A stretch of DNA of 64,000 nucleotides from Tubiluchus corallicola. Taxonomy: Eukaryota; Priapulida; Priapulimorpha; Priapulimorphida; Tubiluchidae. Below the pieces are notes generated by a model. It did no database searches. It was not told where the DNA came from and saw only the letters and a list, made by a program, of their open reading frames with translations. Both the position numbers and the translations under genes were made by a program. The stretch is taken from assembly GCA_030141605.1 (NCBI GenBank), contig JAQGDQ010002374.1, positions 62,001 through 126,000 on the forward strand, in the 5' to 3' direction. Shown here piece after piece: positions 23,807 through 38,400 of the stretch. Each line of letters starts with the position of its first letter. Positions within the stretch are counted from its first letter, which is position 1.

Positions 23807-23918
23807 TTGATAAAATCTCTGAATATTTTCCGACGGATTGTGCTAACTGGAACGCCAATACAGAATGATCTTCAAGAATTCTATTCACTTTGTGACTTCT
23901 GTAATCCTGGAGTTTTAG
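23807..23918 (+). CDS. RAD54B: RAD54B exon with SNF2 motif III
   Basis: After tttgttatag, encodes [15 protein letters not shown]...PGVLG, ending with one base of a glycine codon before GTATGA. It is the first RAD54B exon in the window. The preceding exon, expected to end in phase 0 with motif II, was not found. Confidence 0.9.
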
Positions 23919-26900
23919 GTATGAATGATAGTTATAAAGTTACGATTTATAATCTTTGCAAAAGAGATAAAGTAAAAAACAATAAAGAAGTAATGAAATG
24001 TTTTTCAGTAATTATGTAGTTATTTAAACGGAACAATAATTTAAAATGTCTGTGCAACTGTTGGTGATCTAACTTTTTTGATGTGTTTGGCTGTACTTAA
24101 CACATCTAATAAAGATGATAGATTATTATCTTTATCATTTTAATGAGGACTATCTGACTCGGTGGTACATTCTTTATGTTATTATATTAAATTCATCCAA
24201 ATCTATAAAATTTTCCACAGTCTGAATGTCTAAATGACATCTGTGTTTACCTCTTTATATCAAAATACAATTATAAGTGCCTTGTAACAGATTTATGTTG
24301 TGGGATGCACAATATAGTGCTAGATGAAAAAACCACACAAGCACATTTAAATAACTGTCTGTCACAGCCTTCTAAATCATTTCGTTGAAACTGATCCTAA
24401 TGTGAATGTTTTCTAACTCTAAAATTCTGCTACTGTAGCTATAGTATCAGTATTACCATATACATGCATAGAATCTCAGTAAGTAATCGTAGCTAAGAAA
24501 GTTTTCAGGTAAGAAAGTTTATTTTAACACCTAATCACATTTTGCTTTAAACTAAACAGATTTTAAACTTGGCCGATACAGTGGACCTAAGTATGAACAA
24601 CCATAAGTTCCTAACCCTAATTAAAAGATATTCAATCGTTATAGCTGGTCCACTGTCTTTTAATAAATTCACCTCTAGTGTCAATACTGTTAGTCTTGCA
24701 GTACATCCAAAAGCTTTACTAAAGTATGAACCCACCTCAGTAACAAATCATTTAGAATGTGAAGTAGGTGTCTGAAGTAGCTGCAGCCAGGAACCAATTT
24801 CTAAATTTATTACATCATTTATGTGCAAATTAATTTTTATCAACTTTCAACTTTACAAAATTTGTATAGAAAGCAGACCAAATTTCCCATCAGTGGGTTA
24901 AGCTTCAATGCAAATACACTTTTGTAGGCTTTAGCTATTTGCCGAAAGCTGATGAAATATTAAAGTTGGCACTTCCAAACTTATTGGCGCTGCGTATTAG
25001 TGTTAGCAGAACATAAAAAATAACAGCAGTAACAATAAAAATGTTTCTAATCATGTACTGTACTACCACAAGTTACATTTGTTTTTTGTTAAATAAAAAT
25101 AATGAATCGTCTGTACTTCATATGTCACACAATTACCAATCAGACACTATGAAGAAAAATACACTCAAATAACTTTGTCCTGCTTTATACATGCCTCAGA
25201 CAGAATTATAAATAAAACAATGGCTATTCTGTCACTAAGGGTGTAAAACAATTGGAAAACTAATCAATACAATAAAAATGCTACAGGGTATTTATGCATA
25301 TGATAAATATAAATTGTCTTGTTTCCCCAGAGGATTTGCATGTCATAATTCGCTGATACTACCCTTTTAATGAAATGACAAAGAAATATTTCAGAAAAAT
25401 TGCCTTAAAAATTATATTACTTTACATATATCGTACTCACATTAAAAGCAACTTTTGTTTGTTTTCATTTTAAATCTCTGGCAATACTATTCTGAAGTCA
25501 CCATTACATAATGTCACATACACAAACGTAAATCAAGGGAAGAAAAGGCAATTATGTCAAATTATGTCACAATAAACTTTCTAATCTATATTACTTAGCA
25601 TTTCACTTACCTGCTGGAAAGACTTATGTAACTAGAAATAATAATTTAAAATGTTCGTGCCAATTGGTAAATGTCACTGACTCACCCTCCAGGAAATTAA
25701 CCAGTTAATTTTTTTCAACAACACTTGGTATCCTTACAAAGAGACATTCTTCACTTTCTATGTATAAAAGTTTCACTCTTGTTTGAATATATTCCTCTAA
25801 AGTTTCACTTGATATGTTTGCATTGTAAATTTCTTGTTTATTTGTTTTTCTAATGATCTAGTCAGCAAATTACAGAGGGCCTTCGATGTTGCCTAAATCT
25901 GATTAATCGGTTACTTGATTAAGTACATCTACGAGCAATACTATTTGTGCAGCTTGCACATTAAATAAATGGCACTAATGCTTGACAATATCAAGTCACA
26001 TCGAGTAAATGGTACTAACATACTAGCAATAACATAACCCTACAATAATTTCATTCATATTTTATCAACTCTTAAGGCAACTTTAGCTGACAAATATACA
26101 CGCATCCATGAACCTTTCTTTAGGAAATCGAAGCAATACGAGATGTAAAACATAAAAAAAAAGTGATTTGAATAATACTTATAGTTTGGAAGAGCAAATG
26201 TGCATGCACCATAACGACTAACCTTGGATTTACACAGACAACACATCAGATTGAATTTACACATAATATTGAAATTACACACAGTGTTAGTGACACTAAC
26301 TCTATTACTAATACTGAGTAAAACAATACACTAATGTGATGATTTTTGGAGACTATCTCATCAATGCTTTCTGAGGTTGAAGCAGCAAGGACTTTATCAT
26401 TCAGGTCACTTGGCTTCATGAAGCCCGTTATATATCACTTGAGCAGAACTAGAGCTGGGAATACCCAATTGCTAGCAAACGAAAAGCAGTACATGTAGCT
26501 CCAGCAACTTTTATCTTATAGATACATGACTTACATTTTTGCTGCAAGAAACCATAAATATCTTTGTATTCAAAATGTGACAAAACATCTGCAGCAAGTA
26601 ACTCATTTTACAAAGGTTTACCCAAAGCTTATCATGAGTTATACGATAGTCTTAACATGCTTCCATAACTTGTGCAACAAATATGGATAAATTACGCTAC
26701 ATTTTAATAAAGAAGTGGTGCAAGGTTCAAACAATTAAACAAAATTAGCAATATAGTACACTACACTGTGCAGTATAAGTATAAGTGAGTTTTGCAGACA
26801 ATTTTGTAAATATAAAAGTTTTCATTAGCCACTTACAAGAAGTGCGACATTTCCTTCTTAATGGTGATAGCAGAACAGCCTTCACCTACTGTCTCTTTGT

Positions 26901-29900
26901 TGCTTTCACCCAAATATGGTGAAAGGTAAAACTCTTCTATGTTACATTCTTCAATACAGAAGTTAGCATCATCTACATTACTACCTTCTTCATGCACAGG
27001 GCTGGAGGTATCATCCTCCACAAGGGAGTAATCTAGGGGTTCTTGCTTAATAGGAATTTTGTCTAAAACTATTTCGTTTGTGTTATGCAAATAATTGAAT
27101 TCAGGAGTTGGTATTGGGGCATCATTAACTGTCTGTGACATATTGCGCTGTTCTTGCAAATGAGGAATTCTTTGCACTTTGACACTTACTGACAATTCTT
27201 TTCCTTTATGGCATGCTATGTGCCTGTTGCTGTGAAACTTCTTTACTGTTTTTAATAAAATAGTTTATTTTTCATAAATCTGTGCAGTTTTGATGTTTCC
27301 TGTTAGTGACTTTATTAACCAACTATTACTAACCTGAAATCGCTAACGAGGTACGCTGTCACAAGTCTCAAGGAAGCCAAAGTTAATAGATAAGCAATTC
27401 ATACCTAACGAAGAACTTTTAATACACACATGACTTACTCTAACAGCATTTAGGAGTCTGGACAAAATTATCCTGGCAAACTCAACGAATGCTACGGCAA
27501 GAGCAGCAATCTTTTTTACGGACTGATCCAGTCAAAGTGTAAAAAGAGGAAGTGATGAAATCCTTTTGTTACGTATTTCGTTTTTGCGATTAGCGGCTAC
27601 GCTGGCGGCATCGAACGGCGGATGATTAAAAAATTTTGAGCGGCGCGTTGACTGCATTAATAATATTCTTAGGTTCACCAATAATGTTGGCCATACGCGC
27701 AATTTCGATAAGCCAAAATCACTTTTGCGTTTTTAATAAAAGAAGAATATCTCAATTAAAAGCAATTATTAGTTTAAAAAAAACTGAAAACATTTCATGA
27801 AAAGGAAAAAATTGTAGCAATAAATTTGTATTATGTACTTGCAAATACTTCTTCAGTTTTCTTGGAAGTAAAATTTTATTGTTCTTCCTGAGGAAAGAGG
27901 CTAGCTGACTGCGTGATGGGCTGCCTACTATGTAAATAAGTAATGCAAAGTAATGCATTTTTATTGATTTATTAATTTTTCTCTCCCTCCCTCTCTTAGA
28001 GAGAAAGAGAGGGAGGGAAAGAAAGAGAAACAGTGAAAGGGAGGAAGAGAGAGAGAGAGATAGACAGAGAGAGGGAGGGAGGGAGAGAGAGAGACAGACA
28101 CACACACACACACACACACACACAGAGAGAGAGAGATCCTTCTTCCTTTTGTTGAAGGTTCTGCCATTTGTTTCTTGGTTGTTTTACTCCAAATGAGAGG
28201 TAGCGGATTTGGCACATTAAAAATTGCACCCATTTACGTGCCCTGCAATTAATCTATATAATTACACATATATTATATTGTAGGTTTTATATAAATAATG
28301 TGCACACGCACGCATGCACACAACAAGTAATTGCATACGGTGCTCCATACATTAATAATAAATACAGTAGTAGAGATGAGTGGGATTGAACTACCAGCCT
28401 AGGGCGTCGTAACATCTTGATACACCCATGCACACACACTCATATACATGTATGATGTATGCATTATTACATACAAAGATTCTATGAAGCTGAGCCTATA
28501 TATTTAACTATATAAAATGATTGCCCTTAGCACACAGGCTTGTATAAAATCAATTAATTTAAGCCTATCACTAAATAATATTTATCAAGACTTGTCTGTG
28601 GATTTAGCCACAGGTGTTTTATTAGTACGCTTATACCAGTACATTTTTTACATGTAAACAAACTGTATTTAATGAACATTTATTTTGACGTAAACCTAAT
28701 TGGATCTTAAAAAAATTAGGCTAAATATAAGTGACGTCTACACATGATATATAAGATGTTATGCGATTCTAATTTATGCGCCAGGTTGGCTTCTCACCTG
28801 AATTCTGTTACTTGGTTTTGACCTTGTTAGTTAGTTGTTAGTAGTTAGGTGGAAGTAATGTCAGCTGCTTAGGATGACAGCTCTAATGTTTCGTTTAGTT
28901 ATTTTTTGTTCACTGACAATAAAAAAGAGGAGTAATGTCGTAAATGCATCTCCGTTTGTTCAACGTGATTTTATAACCAACTCCAACTCATAACAGCTGC
29001 TATAAATCGCCAAAGACAGATGTAGGCCTTGCAGTCTTTGCTTAATGAACAAAATATTTAACTTGTAACAAAAGTTACAAAACTGTGTTACAATTAGCAT
29101 TTTGTTATAATTACCTGGCTGCATCCTTGGGAAATTCAAAAAGATATTTTTATTTGTGATTTTGCAACTCACTGCTGAGCAATTTATGAGCACCTGTCGA
29201 CCGGCCTGACTTTGGTGGTCTCATCAATTCATCTGTTACAGTACACACCGGTGTGCGAACAGCTTGCGCTATAGCGTACCTGACAACAACAGTCCATACT
29301 GCTGTGCCACTAGGGCGACACTAACTGCGCAAACTGCTGCGCAGTAGGATTTCTCTATTTCTGTGGTCCATAGCCTTTGGATCCAGTGTCATATCTTCGG
29401 TTAACTATTCAGACCAACAGTGAGTGACTGCTCCCATAATAATTAGAAACTAAAATAAATAGGGGTCCCTGTGTCTTTATTTACCTAAATACTAAAACAT
29501 AATCAATGATTCTAGCAGTGAAATGATAATTTTTATATAATCCTAAAATATAAAAGTACTTTGTTATAATTTCACAATACATTAATCGTATGTGTCTGGG
29601 CCAGTGCCATACTTACATATAGACTAACTGGGTTCACACACCAGGGCATCATAGACTACAAAACCCCATACTAACATTAAAACAAGCGAAATAAATGATA
29701 GATAAATCAGTCAATGAATGTACAAACATGAAATAGCTTGTGTTTAATGGTGACAAAGTGTTTTGATATTTTATGCATGCCTATTCTTCAATTTTAGGTT
29801 ATTAGTTTTGGCTAATTTGTTAATGCTCTGTATTAATGAGATCACTATTCAAGTCTCTTGCTTACCTACACATTTTCCTTTGATGTATTTTTAGTGGGGG

Positions 29901-32350
29901 GGGGGGGGCTTACTGGGGCTCAGGAATTGCAGGCAAACCCCATACATTATATTGTAGTCATGTTTTGTCAGGTTTATGTGTCACATTCAAGAAGTTCTGG
30001 GAAAATCCAATTTTACTGTCCAAGCAGCCAGAAGCTTCCAAGGAACATGTTGAATTTGGAAAAGCTCGGGAAAATGACTTAGCGAGGCTAGCACAAATGT
30101 TTGTTTTACGTCGCACTCAGAGCGTTAATAATGCATATTTACCATCAAAAGGTAGGAAATTATCATCTACGATGCTCCATTATCAGCATCAAAAATAACT
30201 ATTTTTTCCATACAGTAAAAGAACTGAAATAACATTACGTTTATCACTAGAAATTGAGGAGACATTCGTGTAATGTATATATTGAATCATGCAATGTTAA
30301 CTTTAATTTTTACCGTTTACCTTGAAATTTTAGCTACTAATCTAATTTTTAAGAAAATTCATTAACTTCAGGTATTTGTTTAATTGTGCTGCAATAACTT
30401 TTTGTGTTTTGTGCTTTTTGTAAAAAAAACTTCTTAAAACCACATATGTGTTTCATCAATCATAAATAAGTTATTTTATAAATAATGGTAAAAATTAATG
30501 GTATGGTTTTAGTGGAAATGGTAATATTTTGTCAGCCGTCATCATTCCAAGTGAAAGTATATGAAGCCATCCTTCATTCACAACTTTTAAAACAATACTT
30601 GGATGACTACAACACAGGTAAATTCTTGATTTAAATTTAATTATGTTTTTCTTTATATGTCGATCTAAATTAATGTTCTTTTGAGTGTATTGGTGTATCG
30701 CATGTGTAAAAAATGCTACATGATTTAGCTATAGCTGCGTTATAATTAGTTAGGTAATACCCAACAAACAGAAGAATTTGTGTGTCAGTGTGCACAGGCA
30801 ATTTATTTTTAAATTAAAAACATTTTAAATAACACTGTTGTGCATTTTGCAACTTTATGAGGAAATTGACTCTCTATACTTGTATTTTGTATAGCTTAGC
30901 ATTGAAAAAGTGTTAATTTATCAAAACACTACCTAATTTTCCACCTATAAATCAAATTAAAGAAAAATGTTGATTGTTGTTCTATGATTATAATAATAAT
31001 CTTACAATCAAGTTTATAAATAATTAATCATAATATTACACAGGGGTTAAACAGTTGCACTTGGATTAATCTAGGCTGTAAATAAATTATAAAAACATTA
31101 ATCTAATCAGTTAGTAATTAAGTGAAACTTTGTTTGAGTGAAACTTAGATATGCTGCATTAATTGGTAATCTATTAAGATTTAATTAAGATCTGCCTTGA
31201 TCACAAGGTGCTGTGTGGTCTATTGGTCATGACATTTGACCTGTTACTGTTAAACTTTTCCTTCTTCACTAGGTTGGTTTAAAAAAGTTAATACTTATTC
31301 TGTCCATCATTAATAATAATCTTGCAGTTAAAATTATAAAAAAATAATAATGCTGTAGTAATGCTAAATTACATAATCATCTTTTTAACTTGATGCAGAT
31401 TAATTTGCACTGAATTTATTAATTTTGTAATAGCTGATGGCAGAGTGCATCTAGCATGTATAGCAACACTCAAGAAACTGTGCAACCATCCTCAACTGAT
31501 CTGGAAATCAGCTCAGAAAACGGAGCGACAGAGGTCCAGTGAAGAGGATAACAATGAGGTAATTATATTGCGCAATGGCTGCCAAAACACTGTCATTACA
31601 GAAATAAAGCATTTGTGATGAAGTTTTACATTACCATCTTGATACTGCTGTTTTATTCTAAGATTCATATGAGAATTATTGAGTTTAAGTTTATTTTATC
31701 CAAACACGGTGATAGATGAGTGCCTAAGGTTAAATAATAGTGAGCTTGGCTAGTAAAAGGATAAGTGACTAACAGGAAAACTGCTTACAGGCAGCTTTAT
31801 CTGACAAACTGCCCTAAGTTGTTTACCTTCTTTTCGGAATATATAAGTATCTAGAAGCATTGAGCCCTCAACGTAGTTCAGTGTCTCATCTTACAGGATC
31901 ATTTATGAAGATGAACAAGGTTCTGGGCTGGCACATTTAGGCTTTGCCATTAATTGATAGTATCTTCGTATTACCTTGTGTTTGCCACGTTTAAAGTCAT
32001 GCTTTTGGCAAGTTTGCACTTTAATGCAAAAATATCAAAAATATTCTTAACTTGTGAACCACAAGTAATTTATGTATGATAACACAATTTCTGAAGAAAA
32101 GCAGTAATAAGACTTAAGCTTTACATAAAAAAACGCCAAAGAAAACATTGTGATTACTGTGGTGTTTATTAATTAGTTTGTTAACATAATAAAATGTGTG
32201 AGTGTATATTACACTTGGTGTTAATACTAAAACACAAACTACAAACCAGTCAAAATAAGACAAAACTTTTCTACGTGAATACGATATATGATAAATGTAT
32301 TCGACATACTCAAACTCACTTTTTGAACTAAACACATGAAGGTAATGGTA

Positions 32351-32406
<56 letters not shown>

Positions 32407-32410
32407 GATG

Positions 32411-32448
<38 letters not shown>

Positions 32449-35400
32449 TAGTACTGTTAATGTATTTAAGTTAATCAGCATTTATTTTTATGTGTACAAA
32501 AGTTTTTAGGGTCGGTTTCCTGGGATTTGATTTAATATACATCATCATATACATTGTAAGTTTACTTAGCAAATTAAAAGCACATGCACATCAGACACAG
32601 TGCACACTTAAATTATGTCAGAGAACAGCGAACATCTTTCGTGCTTAGGTTTCCAACATGTTCTATACATCTCATTTTACAATCATACTTCTAAGTACAT
32701 TAAAATTATTTACATGTTCAATAACATAATTTTTCTAGTTCACAACATGAATAACTGACAAAGTTACAAGTACATCTACGAGCAATACTATTTGTGCAGC
32801 TTGCACATTAAATAAATGGCACTAATGCTTGACAATATCAAGTCACATCGAGTAAATGGTACTAACATACTAGCAATAACATAACCCTACAATAATTTCA
32901 TTCATATTTTATCAACTCTTAAGGCAACTTTAGCTGACAAATATACACGCATCCATGAACCTTTCTTTAGGAAATCGAAGCAATACGAGATGTAAAACAT
33001 AAAAAAAAGTGAATTGAATAATACTTATAGTTTGGAAGAGCAAATGTGCATGCACCATAACGACTAACCTTGGATTTACACAGACAACACATCAGATTGA
33101 ATTTACACATAATATTGAAATTACACACAGTGTTAGTGACACTAACTCTATTACTAATACTGAGTAAAACAATACACTAATGTGATGATTTTTGGAGACT
33201 ATCTCATCAATGCTTTCTGAGGTTGAAGCAGCAAGGACTTTATCATTCAGGTCACTTGGCTTCATGAAGCCCGTTATATATCACTTGAGCAGAACTAGAG
33301 CTGGGAATACCCAATTGCTAGCAAACGAAAAGCAGTACATGTAGCTCCAGCAACTTTTATCTTATAGATACATGACTTACATTTTTGCTGCAAGAAACCA
33401 TAAATATCTTTGTATTCAAAATGTGACAAAACATCTGCAGCAAGTAACTCATTTTACAAAGGTTTACCCAAAGCTTATCATGAGTTATACGATAGTCTTA
33501 ACATGCTTCCATAACTTGTGCAACAAATATGGATAAATTACGCTACATTTTAATAAAGAAGTGGTGCAAGGTTCAAACAATTAAACAAAATTAGCAATAT
33601 AGTACACTACACTGTGCAGTATAAGTATAAGTGAGTTTTGCAGACAATTTTGTAAATATAAAAGTTTTCATTAGCCACTTACAAGAAGTGCGACATTTCC
33701 TTCTTAATGGTGATAGCAGAACAGCCTTCACCTACTGTCTCTTTGTTGCTTTCACCCAAATATGGTGAAAGGTAAAACTCTTCTATGTTACATTCTTCAA
33801 TACAGAAGTTAGCATCATCTACATTACTACCTTCTTCATGCACAGGGCTGGAGGTATCATCCTCCACAAGGGAGTAATCTAGGGGTTCTTGCTTAATAGG
33901 AATTTTGTCTAAAACTATTTCGTTTGTGTTATGCAAATAATTGAATTCAGGAGTTGGTATTGGGGCATCATTAACTGTCTGTGACATATTGCGCTGTTCT
34001 TGCAAATGAGGAATTCTTTGCACTTTGACACTTACTGACAATTCTTTTCCTTTATGGCATGCTATGTGCCTAACTAAATGTGCTTCCCTACTGAATGTAC
34101 TTGGACAAAGATTACATTTGTAAACGGGTTTTGCACGATGAGAATACAGGTGATTTTTCAAATTCCACGAATGAGTAAACAATTTGTTGCACTCGGGACA
34201 CTTGTGTGTCTTTCGTGGTTTGCTGGCAGTTCCTTTCACAAGTTGTGTTTTGTCACATATGGCAGTTTTGTGGGCCTCTTTGTGTTGTTTTAAAAGTGTC
34301 AGGAACTTGAAACTGGCAGCACATTGTTCGCAGTCATAATTCTTACTGGCAGTAGAGCATTTCTTAGTCTTACCAACTGAATGAGCACTTTGCTTATGTT
34401 GCAGTAGCTGTTCCTTTACTGAAAACTTTTCACCGCATTTATTACAAGAAAACACTTTTTCCCTTGTATGAATCCTACTGTGTGCCCAAAGAGTTTTCTT
34501 TGTTTTGAAAGACGCATTGCATTTTGTGCACACATGAGGTCTGCCTTCAACATGAATTTCTCTATGATGACAAAGGCTACTAGCATTTTTAAAAACTTTC
34601 CCACACACATTACAAACATGTTCTTTACTAGTATGTTTGTGAATTTTCATATGTATACGTAATAAATGTTTTGAGGTATAAGTGTTGTTGCATACATTGC
34701 ACATGTGTTCTTTTTCTTTGTGAGTTCTCATATGTTCACGTAGTAACTGCAATGAGGTAAATGTGTTGTGGCACAAGTTGCAACGCAGGTCTTCAAGTGT
34801 TGCATGTCTAACAAGCATATGTTTTGCTAATCCTTGTTTTGATTCATATTGTGCACTACACTGTGAACAAGGATACGGTCTATCAAATTCAATGTAGCCA
34901 TCAGCAGATAATTTCTCTCTCTCATGTAATGCAGTATGAGCTGACAAAAGCGATGCTCTCTTAAACTTTTCGCCACATTGTTCACATGTATATGCACTTT
35001 CTTGTACATGACTTTCAGAATGTGATCTTAGTTCTTCCTCTTCACTAAAGCTTTGTAAGCACACATCACACTGATGCATGAGTGTAGGCTGGTGACATTT
35101 CATATGTGTTTTACGCGAACGTCCGTGACGGAATTCTGCATCACAGATTGGGCACTTGAAAGGCTTACTATCAGTATGGACAATTTCATGTGCTCGGAGA
35201 TGTGTGGCCTTTCTAAATGCTTTTGGACAAGAAGTGCATTTAAATGGTTTCAACCTTGAAGCCGGGTTTCTGTGGCATTGTTGATGCCTCCTTAAGTGAC
35301 TCAGCTGTCTAAAACTTGTGCAACACGTGGTGCACTCATACGGTTTTTCACCAGTGTGAATTCGTTTATGAGACTGCAATGAAGTATGTGTTTTAAAAGC

Positions 35401-38400
35401 AGATTGGCAACTATTACATTGGTATGGTCGATCAGTTACATGTTTTACTTTGTGCGTTAATAAGTGTCTATGTTGTCGAAAACGCCTATTACACACGGTA
35501 CACGAGTAAGGCTTTTCGCCCGAGTGAATCATCATGTGCAACTTTAGATGACCATTTTGTGAGAACATCTTATGGCAGGTCTCACATTCATAAGGCCGTT
35601 CATTTGTGTGTGTTCTTGTATGGATCTTCAGCGTGCTCCAATGTCTGAATTGCTTATTGCATATCTGACACTGGTACGGTTTTAAATCTCCGTGAATCAT
35701 CATGTGTGACCTAAGATAAGCCGGCAGCTTAAAAGCAGCTGAGCACACTTGGCATTGAAATGGTTTTACATCTGAATGAACTAACTGATGGTTTTTCAAA
35801 TAAGTGGCTTGTTTAAACTTAGCACTGCATTGTAGACATGCAAATGGTCTTTCATTAGAATGAGTTATCTTGTGATGTTTTAACCCATCTTTTGACTTAA
35901 ATGCTCTGTTACACACATCACATATAAAGGGCTTGATGTCAGTATGTATACGACTGTGACTTTTCAAAGAAGTACCTGTTTTGAAAGCAGCACCACATAC
36001 TGTACAAGGATATCCTCTGTAGTCAGAATGAACAGTCATGTGAACCTTCAAATGTGCTGATTGTCGGAAACAGGCACTGCATGTATCACACTCAAAGGGC
36101 TTAGAATCAGTGTGAGTGATTTTATGTGATTTCAGCCCATTACGGGTTTTGAATGACTTACCACATCTTGCACAAATGAATGGGCGTACATCGCTGTGCA
36201 CCTGTTTGTGAGAATTAAGAGCAGTAGTTGTCTTGAAAGCAGCACCACATATCTGACATTGATGTGGTCTTTCATCAGTGTGCACTAGCATGTGAGTTCT
36301 TAAATTTGCAGGTTGTTTAAAGCATGCAGAACAGGTATCACATTTAAATGGTTTCAAATCTGAATGCCTTGTCTGCATGTGACACTTGAGATGTCCTGTT
36401 TGGCGAAACTTTGCATTGCACAGCTCGCATGAATAAGGTCGAATGTCAGTGTGTGTTCTTTTATGTAAGCGCAGTGCTTCCGGCAGCTTGAAATCTTTGG
36501 AACATATATCACAAATGTGTGGCCGTAAATCTGTATGTATCTTCTTATGCGAATTAAGGTAGGTATTTGTCTTAAATGATGCTTGACAAACGTCACAAGT
36601 CCATTTTCTTTCTTCAGAATGGACAACCATATGGCTTCTCAAGTAACTTGCTAATTTAAAAGAAGCGTTACATGTGTCACAGCTATATGGCTTCAGGTCT
36701 GAGTGAGTTGTCATATGTACCTTCACATGACCAATTTGTCTGAATCGAGCACCGCAAATCTTGCAGCTATATGGCTTTTCTCCTGTGTGAGTTTTTTTAT
36801 GAGCTCTCAAGCCTGTGGAAAACTTGAATGCTTTGTCACACAAGTCACAGGAATAGGGTCTCAGGTCAGTGTGAATACGTTTATGGGTGCTCAGAGATGT
36901 TGATGTTTTGAATGCAGCACCACACACTGCACAAGGGAAAGGTCTTTCATCTGAATGTACTGACATGTGAACCTTTAAATGGCCAGACTGTTTAAAACAT
37001 GCATCACATGTGTCACATTTAAAAGGTTTTGAGTCAGAATGTGTAAGAAGATGTATTTTTAAATGTCCTCCTTGTCGAAATCGTCTAAAACATATCTCAC
37101 ATTGGTATGGCTTCTCAGATGTATGAGTCTTTTTATGAGCTTTCAGCCCATCTGTAAACTTGAATCCCTTGCCACAGATATCACAGATATGAGGTCTTAC
37201 ATCACTGTGTGTTTTTTTATGAATGGCTAGGTATGATGCAGTTTTAAAAGCTGATTCACATATATCACAAATGTGATTTCTCTCGTCTGTATGAACTGTC
37301 ATATGAACTTTGAGATGAGCAGACTGCTTGAAGGCAGCTTGACATGTATCACACGAGAAAGGTTTTTCATTGGTGTGTATTCGTTTATGGAGTTTCAATC
37401 CATCTGGTAACTTGAAATCTTTTCCACATATTTCGCAGTTATATGGTCTCAAATCTGTGTGAATTCGTTTATGACTAGTGAGGTAACTAACTGTTTTAAA
37501 AGCTGCCTGACATATATCACAAACGTGTGGTCTTACATCAGTATGCACAATCATGTGACTTTTTAAATTGGAGGATTGCTTAAAACTCATACTGCATGTA
37601 TCACATGCAAATGGACGTTCATCTGTGTGTGTGTATTTGTGTGACTTTAGCCCTTCTCTAGTTTTAAAAGCTTTGCCACAAGTGGAGCAGATATGAGGCT
37701 TAATGTCACTGTGAACCCGTTTGTGACTGTTTAATGATGTGGTTGTTTTAAAAGCTGTTCCGCATATGGGGCAACAGTAAGCCCGAACATCAGAATGTAC
37801 TGTCATATGAGATTTCAAATTCCCGGACTGTTTAAAACAAGCATCACAAGTATCACATTTGAATGGTTTTGAATCTGAATGCGTAAGCATGTGTGCTTTA
37901 ACATGTGCAGTTTGCCGAAATTTCTGACCACATACATCACATGAAAACGGTCTTAGATTTGAATGTGTTCTCTTGTGAAGTTTCAGGGCATCAGGAAGCT
38001 TGAAGTCTTTTCCACACTGATCACAAATGTATGGTCTCAAATCTGTGTGAATTTTCTTATGTGAGCTAAGATAACTAGACGTTTTAAAAGCAGCTTGGCA
38101 AACGTCACATATCCATGGTCTTTCTTCAGTGTGAACAATCATGTGGGTTTTCAAATATGCTGCCAACTTGAAGCTAGCACTACAAGTGTCACATTTATAT
38201 GGCTTGAGATCAGAATGTGTAGCCATGTGAACTCGTACATGGGCAAGCTGCTTAAATGTTGAATGACAAATTTCACAAGCGTACGGTTTTTCATCACTAT
38301 GTGTACGTTTATGAAGTTTTAATGCATCGGGTGTTTTAAAATCTTTTCCACATTCACAAATGTAAGGCCTTATATCAGTGTGGATACGTTTGTGACTATG

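Larger units (their letters stand above)
23919..29971. other. RAD54B intron (6.05 kb)
   Basis: Holds the 3'-end copy of the zinc-finger gene (25921-27224), a CpG-rich patch (about 27580-27710), and a GA/CA microsatellite (about 27985-28137). A poly-G run of about 11 occurs near 29895. No other exon is seen. Confidence 0.7.

Noticed and set aside
27752-28233. Three overlapping minus-strand frames with Leu/Ser/Cys-Val runs
   Set aside because: Translations of the GA/CA microsatellite.
28380-28430. tRNA-like stretch on the minus strand (AGTTCAATCCC)
   Set aside because: No cloverleaf could be completed.
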